Origin: Tetrahymena elliotti 4EA
Lineage: Eukaryota; Ciliophora; Oligohymenophorea; Hymenostomatida; Tetrahymenidae
Direction: 5' to 3'
Assembly: GCA_000231825.2 (NCBI GenBank)
Contig: JH720294.1
Coordinates: 877,976 to 941,975, forward strand
DNA length: 64,000 nucleotides
How positions within the stretch are numbered: position 1 is the stretch's first letter; every line of letters begins with the position of its first letter. Positions 1-10,434 of the stretch are shown in pieces. A program made the translations under genes and the position numbers. The notes beneath the pieces are model-generated. The model saw only the letters and a program-made list of their open reading frames with translations. It was not told the DNA's origin and searched no databases.

Positions 1-50
1 ATTTGATTTTAATATTCATTCTCTTTTTCATAAACGGAACTAAGTACAGG

Positions 51-70
51 CTTCTTTTTATAAAAAGAAG
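51..70. repeat. Perfect 20-bp palindrome
   Basis: CTTCTTTTTA followed by TAAAAAGAAG is self-complementary over all 20 bases. It lies in non-coding DNA left of the relic Cys-rich copy. No function can be assigned; palindromes of A/T runs arise easily in DNA this AT-rich. Confidence 0.7.
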
Positions 71-214
71 GAGAAGAAAAATCCACATTTTCATAGATTT
101 TATATTTAGCTGTAAATATATTCAAATCTGTATTAAACCCTTCTAAATCTCTTTAACTCATGCAATATTATTCACATTTTTTTTCTTCTTATTCTTAATC
201 AAATCTATTTTTAT

Positions 215-1035
215 CAGGAAGAGGGTTAGATTGAACTGTAAATCCTTACTCTTGTTAATATATTTTGCTTCTTAATTATCTCATTTGTTTAAAAATGTAT
301 TTCAAATGTCTGATCAGAAAAAATACAGAAGGAGTTCCTATTTGAATAATATGTTGTAAGTAAATTGGTAGAAATATTCAATAAATATCAAATTAAATTT
401 TTAATTTCAAAATTTTCAACTTGAATTTATATCATAAAAACTCAGAATTTAATTTTTAATACCGCGAAGTTATTTGGGTAAGATTATTAAGATCTTAAAT
501 ACAGTAAATATCTTAAAAAAATGGTTAATAGTAAACATAAAAAATCCTTTGATTTATTAGAAATCAGATAATAATAATTATTTTTTAATTTAAAATTTTA
601 CTAAAATAATTTCAAATAGTTCATTTCATTTTTAAATAAAATAAAGAAATTAAAAATAATAAACTTCAAGTAAAATTCAGTAAAAAACAAAAATTTAATC
701 TAATCCTCTATTTTAAATTATTGGTCTTTCTTTTTCATAAAATAATCAAATTTAGACAATATGAACATTCATATTTTTTAGTGAAGAATTTAATAATATT
801 TTTTATTGAGAATTTACAATTTTTATAATTTTATTCTTTTATTATTTTTTATTAATAAGAAAATTAATTATTTCAGGAAACTATTTATTTTTTTTGTTAT
901 TTTAACTTTTTCAATACTTAAATAAATAAAATACATAGCTAAATAATTTTTTAATATTTCAGGATTATTTTTAGCTGATACAAAAAATTAAACAAAACTG
1001 CTTTCAAAAGTGTTTTACTTTTTAAAATTTTTGAG
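215..1035. repeat. Duplicated 3'-flank block (partner 16050-16370)
   Basis: Stretches at about 215-420 and 960-1035 match about 16050-16240 and 16265-16370 in the same order. A shared example is the run around GGTCAGAAAAAATACAGA and TTGAATAATATGTT. The left copy carries roughly 500 extra bases (about 440-950) that the right copy lacks. The block lies just beyond the 3' ends of the relic copy (1085-1300) and of the second giant gene. This shows that the duplication unit included downstream non-coding DNA. No gene was seen inside it. Confidence 0.6.
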
Positions 1036-1084
1036 AGGTAGATCAAGCACATATTTTATGTCCCTTTATAATATCTTTCTAATA

Positions 1085-1300
1085 TGAAATTATTTATTGT
1101 AAAAGTACAAGCTACTTAGCTTTTTGAGGTATCTAGGTTGATAAAGATGGAGATATAGCATTTGTTGTTATGGAATATATTATAAATACTGTTTTTAATA
1201 ACTTATCAGAAGGTAAATTTTATGTTAATGCAATTTTAGGAGAAGTAGATTAAGATTCAGTTAATATGAATTTCAGTACACTTTAGGAGGTTTAATAAGA
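1085..1300 (-). pseudogene. Relic C-terminal fragment of a third giant Cys-rich gene
   Basis: Read on the minus strand, this stretch resembles the Cys-poor C-terminal domain of the two giant genes. It keeps recognisable words such as ADKLxKTV-like (here SDKLLKTV) and TTNAISPSLSTQI (the intact genes have TTNAMSPSLST). After that the frame is broken: the expected CTFTTNN segment is read out of frame, and the conserved Cys residues are gone. There is no N-terminal part and no hydrophobic tail. Its downstream flank matches that of the second intact gene. It is best explained as the remnant of a third tandem copy that lost nearly all of its length. Confidence 0.7.
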
Positions 1301-1332
1301 AGTATGTGTGTGCTAAGAGACTAAAAAATTAA

Positions 1333-1358
1333 AATAATGATAATAATTTATCATTATT
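1333..1358. repeat. 11-bp inverted repeat (hairpin, loop TAAT)
   Basis: AATAATGATAA at 1333-1343 and TTATCATTATT at 1348-1358 are perfect reverse complements separated by TAAT. The site lies between the relic copy and the 3' end of the first giant gene. It could form a stem in a 3' UTR or read-through transcript, but nothing else supports a role. Confidence 0.65.
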
Positions 1359-1527
1359 ATAAATGATATCTTAATATCGTAATGAGACTAGAACCTAAAT
1401 CAATGACCGAAGTTAAATAATAATTATATTTTACATATACTGTTTGTAAAAGTAAAATAGATCAATTAAAATAATAATAGCAATAAGTTTGTATAATATT
1501 TTCATTTTATATTGATATTACTATATA

Positions 1528-1630
1528 GACTGCTTGGCAACTCCCTCCAGACCAAAATTACTGTGTGGCAACCCTCCCTCCCATAAATAGATGGAAGGTA
1601 CCAGCTAAGCTGTCAGGTGGTCCAAAATAA
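1528..1630. other. GC-rich island with internal repeats in the 3' flank
   Basis: About 100 bases with several C/G runs stand out from surroundings that are mostly A and T. The island holds two similar words, TGGCAACTCCCTCC and TGGCAACCCTCCCTCC, and a palindrome-like CAGCTAAGCTG. It also has a pair of related words at its edges (GACCAAAATTAC and GGTCCAAAATAAC). No open frame, tRNA fold or known RNA motif was recognised. It may be a structured RNA, a regulatory element or a fragment of inserted DNA. Confidence 0.5.
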
Positions 1631-1851
1631 CCTATAATTTCTCAATATTCTTCTTCTTATTCAATTAAGTGATTTTTATTTACTAAAAATTTTCAAACAT
1701 TTATGATTTGATTATAAACTTATGGAATAATTTGTATAAAATTAATTTTAAGTCTAAAAAGTAAATTTGTAAGTAAAAGTAAATAAAGTAACATATAGAA
1801 TAAAAATCAACAGAAATAATTTTTTCTCATATAGAAAGTATTTATTTGGTT

Positions 1852-4800
1852 TCAAATAGTTAATATAGTAGTAAGCAGTAAAATTAATGAAAATACCATC
1901 AAGCAGCTTTGAGATGAAGGATTAACAGTTTATTAAGTTGTAGTAGTTGAGCAAAGAGATGAGCTTACAATAGTACAATTGCTATCATAAAATAATGAGT
2001 TATTGGTTGTAAAAGTACAGGTTATTTGATTATTAGTTGTGTCTATTTAAGTTGATAAAGAAGGAGACATAGCATTTGTAGTTGTATCATATGTAACACA
2101 TACAGTTTTTTATATCTTATCAGCAGCAACATTATAAACAAGAGTAAATTTAGCAGCAGGAGAAGAAGAAGTAACTAAAAATCTTCTTTTGGGAGCATCT
2201 TAAGTTGAACTAACTGTAAATAACCCTGCTGGGCAATCAGAACAGAAAGGATTTGTTGCTTGGTTTGTTACAGACATAGAAGTAATAGAAGCATCAACAT
2301 TTGAACCTTGAGATGCTATGTCTAATTATGAGGAATCTTGCTAGAAGCTCGGATCAGCTGCTGACAAGCCATTCAATGAAAATGAAACTTAAAATACATA
2401 ACCTTTCTTTTTCTTTTCAGCAACAAATTGATATTGGTTAGTTCCTAAGACAAGTTTATTTGAATCAGAGCTTTCACTTGTTGAAGATGAAGTATCAATC
2501 TTAGACAAGAACATAGCTCCTATGTTTTGAATGTTTTGTATAAGTTAAACAGTTTATTACTACTTTTCAGTTTCAGATAAAGTAGTACTTGTTGTCGTTT
2601 GTTACATTGCTTATTCAATTCCTGCTGAAATATTTTAGATTTAGGATTTTATCTGACTTTTTATTTCAGGTGTAATAGCTTGTAAGCTATTAAATTGAGA
2701 TGTCAAAGTTGTTGCCTATAGTGAGGCATCAGCAGCTGCATTATCTGAGCTGGCTTGACAAACAATTTTACCATCTTTTAGTCTTGGGATAGTATTAGCA
2801 TCACAAGTCTTACAAGTCTTTAGATTGATAGGATCTTCTTGTGTTAAAAAGACAGCACAATCATCTATACAAGACTATCCATCACTAGATACGAATTTAT
2901 TGTTTTGCTTGCAATCATTAGTAGATATACATCCTAGAGTTTTATCAACAACATTTCCTTATTCACATGTAGAAAAGCATTTTGTATTATCAGAGGATCT
3001 TTTAAGATCTGGATATACACAGGAAGCAACACAATTTTTTCCATCAGCTGAGATTAATTCTCCTGAATCACAAGAGGATACACAAGTTTAATTACTGACT
3101 TTAAATAATTTTCCTTAGGGGCAAGAACTAAGACATGATTTACCATCTGCACTAACAGCTAAAGGACAAATAATACAAACATTTAAAGTTCCTTTAGCAA
3201 TTTATGCTTCTCCTGAATTGCATTAAGATATACATTTTTTGAAATCTGATGAAACTAATTGCTTACAATCAGATATGTTATTTAAACATTATTAGCTAGT
3301 TCCACTTACACTTAAGATCTAACCTTTCAAACAACTACTTGAACAACTTATTCCATCATTCTAAGTTATCTTGTTCTTACATCCAGAGGAATCTACACAT
3401 TAGAAGAGATCGAGATCATACATTTGACCAGAAGCACAACTATCAGAACATGATTTGCCATCAGAAGAAAGTTTCGATGAGCATTTACTACATTTTGGAG
3501 CTTAGCCACTTGAAGAGGCAACTGGATATTAACCCTTTGGGCATGTTTCCAAACAGAATTGTCCATCTATTGACATAACTCCTGTGCATTGTGGCTTATT
3601 TTAGGAGCAAGTCTTAGCTTTTAAGTCCGTATATAATCCCTTAGGACAAGATTTCAAGCACATATTGTTGTACTAAAGTTCATTTTAATCACATGCAGCA
3701 ACACATTAAAATTGATTAATTTACTTAAGTGGTCTTTAATATTGTCCTTATTAGCATTAAGTAAGGCAAGAGGATTTATCAACTGAAATACTTCCATTAC
3801 AATCATCAATGCTTAATAAGCAATAGCTTTAAGTTGAATCTTTTAAAGTGCAAGAATTAATACATTTCTACTAAATAGGATCAAAGAAGGATCCATTTGT
3901 GCAAGATTAACATACAGAAATTCCTGTTCCTTCTTCTTTGGTAGAAATTAATCCACGAGGACAGTTAGGAACACACCATTTAATAGAATTTGAATCTGTA
4001 AATATACTACCAGAGCAAATGGAACGGTCAATACAACTTTAAGACTTTGAATCAATTACATAACTTTCACCACATGCTGATAAGCATTAGGTTCCATCTG
4101 TACTAATATAGGGTTAATTTGTAGGACATTGTTAACATTACTAATAAGTTAAATTAGCAGCTAATGGTAGTGCAATTTAACCTTATGGGCAGTTCTTGGA
4201 GCAAGACAATTTATCTGCTGATAATTTCATATTACACTAATTAGGATCAACAGAGCTACACTTACCTGAAGTAGCACATGGAACACAAGTTTTTGGTGTA
4301 GTTGAATCAATAGGAGTGTATCCAAACCTACAAGAGGCTTCACATGTACCAAGTTACTTTGTGAAATATCCTTAGCATTTAGTTACTTCTTTTAAGCATT
4401 ATCCTGGCTTTCCTTTTTCAGTAGATTCAACTGAAATTAGAGGGTATGGGCATTAGTCAAAACAATTATTATCACTATCTTAGTATGAACATGGAATACA
4501 AACTTATATTTTTAAATTAGAATCCTAAATGACTGAAAAGTTGTCTGGACATTAAGCATCACATGTAAAAGATTATTTATTTAACACTCCCTTACATTAA
4601 GATATATTATCTAAACATACTTTGTTCACTGTATCAGGAAGTTAAGATGGTTAACATATTACAGGAGCAATACACTCAATATATCCACCTGAGTTTTTAT
4701 TTTAGCTCCAATTCGATGGACAAGATGATATGCAAGCACTAATAGTAGGAACAATAAATCCTTTGCATTAAGAAGCAGATGTCAAACAGTTTGCAGTGCT

Positions 4801-7800
4801 ATAATCTTTATAATTTGGAGGAGCACATTTTGAAGAGGGAAGATTAGATATGTCCTAGTTTTGAGCTAGATTACAAGTTGAAACATTAAAATTAGGATCT
4901 TTTCCAGTAATCATAATGTTGGGGCATTATGGTATACATTACAATATAGAATTAGTTTGTAAAAGAACTGATTTACACTAATCAGGATATATGCATTATC
5001 CTGTTAGTTGATCATTTATAAGAGGTATTTCACAATTGATTCTACCATCTTCACTAATCTAGAAGCATTATCTTTATCCTGTTTTAGGATCAATAAATTT
5101 AGAGAATCCTTTTGGGCAATTAGGGACACATATTTTACTCCTTTTGATAATGAAACCATTACATTTTGTTCCAGGTGCTAAACAAGTAAAATCGTCTGTA
5201 TTTATTATACTTGGGTTTTAGCATTGAGCTGCATCAGTTTTACTAAAAGTAAAATCCTTGGGTACAGCACAGGAGCCATCTTTTTATAACCACGCCGACG
5301 GACAAGAAGGAAGACAATATTACATAGAGGCCGAGTCTTTAATAGTTTGTAGTTTACATTCAGTAATACATAATCCTGAGATTATGTCTAGAATTTTATC
5401 ATTACAATTTATGCTTAAATCTACTCCTGTATACTTTTTACAAATAATATTACCACTTGTGTCTTTTGTTTGTTAGGTATCTTTAGGGCAACTAGATAAG
5501 CATAGGCTTTAACCAGGAACACAAACTGCACTGCATTATGAGCAATCAGTGAGGCATTTTCCTGTTGTTAAATCTCTTATTGTGGAGCAATTATTTATTG
5601 GTAGCTATGAAAAGTTGACATTTAGAGGAATTTAACATTGCATAAGGTTCAAACTTGGGTTAAAAGATATAAGCAAAGGATTTGGGCACTATGGCAAGCA
5701 TAAATCTTCACCATTAAATTTAAAATAAAATCCTTGACATTATTTTGGTTCGATACACTAAGATTGTAGAATTTCTCTGATTTTTCCATCTTAACATCCA
5801 TTGTTATTGCCACTACCTCCATTATTATTTCCATTAGAATTTATACAAATCTTTTATCCAGAAGAAGCATCTGTTCCTTACTATGATCCATTAGGACAAG
5901 CTGAAACACAGTTATATGTATTAATTAAATATCCTTGACACTTAGATTAATTTGGTAAGCAGTTACCAGTAGTAAAATCTCTTACTTAAGGTTATCCGCA
6001 ATTACTGAGGCCAATTTATTCCATATTCATATCACCTGGAGGAGTACATATTTTTAATCCAGAAGTACTAGTACTTTTTGTGAAAGTAGAAGGGCAATCA
6101 GGAATACAAATTTATTTTTAGCCTTATTGATCTTTAAAAACTAAAATAAAATCTAGGCATTTTGAATTTTCAATACATTTATTTTTTATGAAATCTTAAA
6201 TTTAATTGGAAGCACATTCAGGCCCATATCCATTGAACTAGCAAATTTATTTTCCTTCACTACTAATCATAAAATTAAAGCCAGTGAAACAAAAACTTGA
6301 ACATTAATTTCTTTGAGGAATGTAAATTTAAGAACATTTTGACTTATCTGATAAGCAACCTAATGTACCAACATCCTAAACATTTGGAGGATTACAGTTG
6401 TTAAATATAGGAGCTGTTGTAAAAGAGTAAGTTTAATTTGGTTTACAATAATTGACTCCTGTTTTGGAGTCTTTGGTAGCTGTGAATTAGCTTGGACAAA
6501 TAGGCCAACAAACCTTCAAGCCATTTGAATCTGTCATAACATATTAATTACAATCAGTATCAATAGAAATACAATGATTCCAATCAAATTAGAGAAAACG
6601 AGGTGGAGCACACTAACTCATAGAGTATTCAAAAGGTTTAAAACATGAAGCCTAACCTTTTTCATTAGTACCTTATTGATATCCTGAAGGGCAAGCAGAA
6701 ACACAGTTATAGCCATCAACTAGCAATTTCGAACAATCAGATTATGAAGCTAAACATCCAGCAGTATTAAAATCTTTAACTAGAGGTTAGTTGCAGTTAG
6801 ATATTTTTAAATCATTCAAATTTGTGCCTTAAGGAGGAGTACAAGTTTTCACATTATTTGTAGAGTCTGTTCCTTTTATCCAATTAGATGGGCAATCTGG
6901 AATGCAACTTGGAACTTAAGTATTAAGAATATAGTCTTAGCATTGTTTTATGCTGATACATTAATTCTTAAGTATATGTAAAGCTTCAGTAGAATTGCAT
7001 TATGGCTATCCTTAAAAGAAGCATTTTAAGTTTCCTTTCTCATCAGTTCGTAAAACATAACCATTTAAACATCCAGAACTACACATATTTCTATCATCCA
7101 ATATAATTTTAGGAAAAACACATGAGCTAGTGCTAACTAGACATTAAAAGGTATCAATATCAGCAACCCCTGGATTACTACATTTAAAAAAGGGTTAATT
7201 TAACAAAACCCAATCTTAAGAAGGTGTACAGTATTTTATACCTGTTTTATCATCTTTAGACTATGTAAAGTCTTTTGGGCAAATAGGCCAGCAAATTTTT
7301 GAACCACTTGCATCTTTGATAACAAATTCCATACACTTTTCATCAGAAGAAATGCACATATTCTAACTAAAATGCAGAAATTCAGTTGATTAGCAAGTCG
7401 CCATTTTGTAAACATAAGGGATATAGCAAATGTTGTTATTATTTTAGTCTTTACCTGCTTGGAAATCACTAGGGCAAGTTGAAACGCACATGAATTAATT
7501 AAGAAGATATCCTTTGCATTATGAAGGTTAAGTAAAGCAACTACCGCTAATAAAATCCCTAATTTGTGGACTATTACAATTACTTATTCCATACTATTTT
7601 AAAGTTTTGCCTTAAGGAGGAGAACATGTTTTGTAAGTATTATCTTAATCCTTTCCTTAGATAAAATCAGTTGGGCATTATGGAATACATATTAAATTAC
7701 CATTACCACCAGTTAGTATCCAATCCTTACAAGAAGAGAGATCTGATCTACAATTAGTATTCATCATATCAAAATACTCTCCTGATTTACATTAAGGACC

Positions 7801-10434
7801 AACCATAAAGCATTAGGCAACTCTATTTTAGTCATATCCAAACATAAATCCATTAGGACAAATGGAAACACATTAACTTCTTTAAGGAACAGGTATGGAT
7901 GTACATTTATCCATAGAAGCTAAACATCCTAAGGTAGTTATGTCTTGTACTTATGGTGATTGGCAATTAAAAATTTAAGAGTCTTTTAAAGATACATTTG
8001 CAGGAGCTTAGCATGTTAAGAATCCATTTTGAGAATCTTTACCAGCCGTGAATCCAGAAGGGCAAACAGGCCAACAAAGTTTAAAGCCTTTTGAGTCTTA
8101 TAAAACATAATCTTAACAATCTGTATCATTGTTAATGCAACTATTTTGGTTAAAATGTAGGTACTGAGGAGCAGTACAGCTAGCCATTTAATAATTATAA
8201 CCGCCATTGCTATCTTTACAAACTTTTAAATTTTTATTCTGATCATCAACTCCTTCTTTTGTATTAGGAGGGCAAGAAGTAAAACAAATAGAAAATCTTT
8301 AATACATAAAGTTGGTGCATTAATCTGCAGAATTCAAGCAATCAAAAGTTGCTACATCTCTTACAGTTTAGCAATCAAAGAAAGATGATTGGTATATGCT
8401 AGTACCAGAAGGAGCAGTGCAAGTTTTTTTATCAGATGAAATAGTGTAACCTGAAATACAATCAGAAGAGCATAATCTACCCCCATATTCATCCTTGTTT
8501 AGTACAAACTTACAGCTATCATCACCTGTAATACATTAGTTATAGTTAAGATCAATATAGCTAGGAGATTAGCATCTTAATGGCATCATTGATTAGTTTG
8601 GATCAAAGCAATAAGAAAGATTAGATTTTTCATCTTTTTACTCTTAAAAATTAGGTGGGCAAGATAAAGCGCATATCCCTTATTGATTAATAAATTTGTT
8701 TTAGCAATCAGAAGGTTAACTAAGGCAACCAACACTGGCTATATCAAAAATTTGATAAGGTTTACAAGAAAAGAACTTCTCAGATAGAAGAGATGTTGAT
8801 TAAGGAGGAGAGCAAGTCTTTTACCCAGTGCTTGACATTGATGAAGTATAATTACTTGGACAAATAGGCCAGCAGGCTCTATCACCTTTAGCATCTTTAA
8901 TCAAAACACTCTTACAATCTAAATCTTCCTTTAGGCATTTATTCTGAGTAATGTCTAAATATAACCCATTTCCGCACTTAGCAATTTTAAATTTGTTGTA
9001 TGGGTCAGAGAATTTACATTACTTTGCTTTACTGGCTGAATCAGTAAATTCAACAAATGACCAAGGGCATTATGTTAAGCACATTTACCATTCTGGAACA
9101 ACTCTGAATTTGCATTTATCTTATGCTATACAACCTAAGGTAGCAGAATCTTTGAGTTAGTTAGGAGGGCAACTAAAGAAGGGTTGCTAATAGATATTAT
9201 AACCACTAGCAGCAGTACAAATCTTATTTCCAGAACTATCTTTTGACTCAGTAAAACCAGATGGACAAGACAACCAACAAACCTAGTTATTAAAAGAATC
9301 TTTCAAAAGATAGTTTCCACATTATGAAGCAGATTGAAAACACTAACCAGAAATCAAATCATAAATTTAAGAAGATGACTAGCAATATTGAATTTAGAAT
9401 CTCCAACAAAATCCTAAATTTTTATCAATATTAAACTATGGATAGAGTTATTATGCAGGGCATGAGAAAACGCACATGTTATTTTCATAGTTCATAAAAG
9501 ATTAACATGTTTTATCTTCGCTAATGCAACTAAATGTAGTTGCATCAAAATATTTAGGATAACTACATTTAAAGAAATCTTATGCTGCAAAAGTTGTAAA
9601 TCCGCTTGGAGCAACACAATTTTATGTAGTTCCAGAAATTTAAAGCTACCACCCAGCCAATGTAGGGCATTCAGGCCAGCAAATTTGATTACTTTGAGAA
9701 TCTTGAAGGAGGAATCGATTACATTTAGATGAAGAGTCAAGGCAAGAATTAGATGCAAGATCATATATTTGTGAAGAACTGCATTAAGCTAAAGAAAATA
9801 AAAAATTATATTATTAATTATTTTCTAAGCAATACTTAAAGCCAGATGCAGATTAAATGCTTGTACCAACTGGACAAAAGGGAAGGCAGGCTCTACTATC
9901 TTCACTGTAGAAACTTTAACACTTTGATCTAGAATCATAGCAGGAGAGACTTTTGACATCTCTGACTCCATCTATGCAATTTATAAAAGCATGATTTACC
10001 CAGTCAAAAGAATTGTCAGGTTTGCATTTTTTTGAATCTGCACCAATACCTTATGTAAATCCATCTGGGCATATAGGGAGACATACCATTTTATTATTTG
10101 AGTCTAAAACTAAAAATCCTTAGCAATCACTAGATTTATCACTACCATAGCAACTAAAGTTTGCTCCTATCGAGAGAATATTTGTCGAGATATCGCAAAC
10201 TAACGAGTTTTTCTTACATTGATTTTATCCATTTTCTACGCTAGGAGTATATCCAAGTCCACAACTATTTTAGCATTAAATTAAATCAGGATTATAATAT
10301 CTCACACCAGAGCATTTAGAGATATTATCAAGACATACATTATTATCAAAATCTAGAATTTATGGAGATGAGCAATCTGTAGAGAGAACTATCTCTACTA
10401 ATAAGAGTAGTATTAATGTTTTTTTTATCATCAT
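1852..10434 (-). CDS. Giant cysteine-rich secreted/surface protein, copy 1
   Basis: This is one uninterrupted frame of 2861 codons with TAA/TAG read as Gln and TGA as stop. It starts at tandem ATGs (10434) followed by a signal peptide (IKKTLILLLLVEIVLS). Residues of about 20-2430 are Cys modules with recurring words such as CWPICPS, CVSxCP and CLxxxSxC. They resemble furin-like or growth-factor-receptor Cys-rich repeats and the surface antigens of protists. The region of about 2440-2830 is Cys-poor and Ser/Thr/Gln-rich, with a helical stretch then a beta-like stretch. This is loosely reminiscent of a GAIN/REJ-type stalk, which is inference only. The last 17 residues (SCLMVFSLILLLTTILTI and stop) are hydrophobic, as expected for a GPI-attachment signal or a terminal membrane anchor. 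A cell-surface role is inferred; the ligand or function is unknown. Confidence 0.88.
2951..7683 (-). repeat. High-identity tract shared with copy 2 (17592-22324)
   Basis: The two giant genes align here at a constant offset of 14,641 bases. About 200 bases (2951-3150) are identical, then the sequences diverge to about 3630. From there to about 4356 only about a dozen differences were seen. From about 4356 to 7683 none were found in a line-by-line comparison (about 3.3 kb). At 7684 differences resume abruptly. The flanking coding sequence differs every few codons. Confidence 0.85.
6494..10070 (-). repeat. Higher-order Cys-module repeats inside copy 1
   Basis: The CWPxCP-type word (or its CLPxCP variant) recurs on the minus strand at about 6494, 7277, 8060, 8858, 9263, 9665, 9872 and 10067. 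The spacings are 783, 783, 798, 405, 402, 207 and 195 bases. These are close to 4x, 4x, 4x, 2x, 2x, 1x and 1x a unit of about 195-200 bases (65-68 residues). The protein therefore looks built from a 65-residue Cys module that was later amplified as a four-module block of about 261 residues. Copy 2 has the same layout. Confidence 0.75.

Noticed and set aside
2825..3091. Standard-code plus-strand open frame of 88 codons
   Set aside because: It is antisense to the continuous Cys-rich frame on the minus strand and has no independent support; many similar antisense frames occur across both giant genes.
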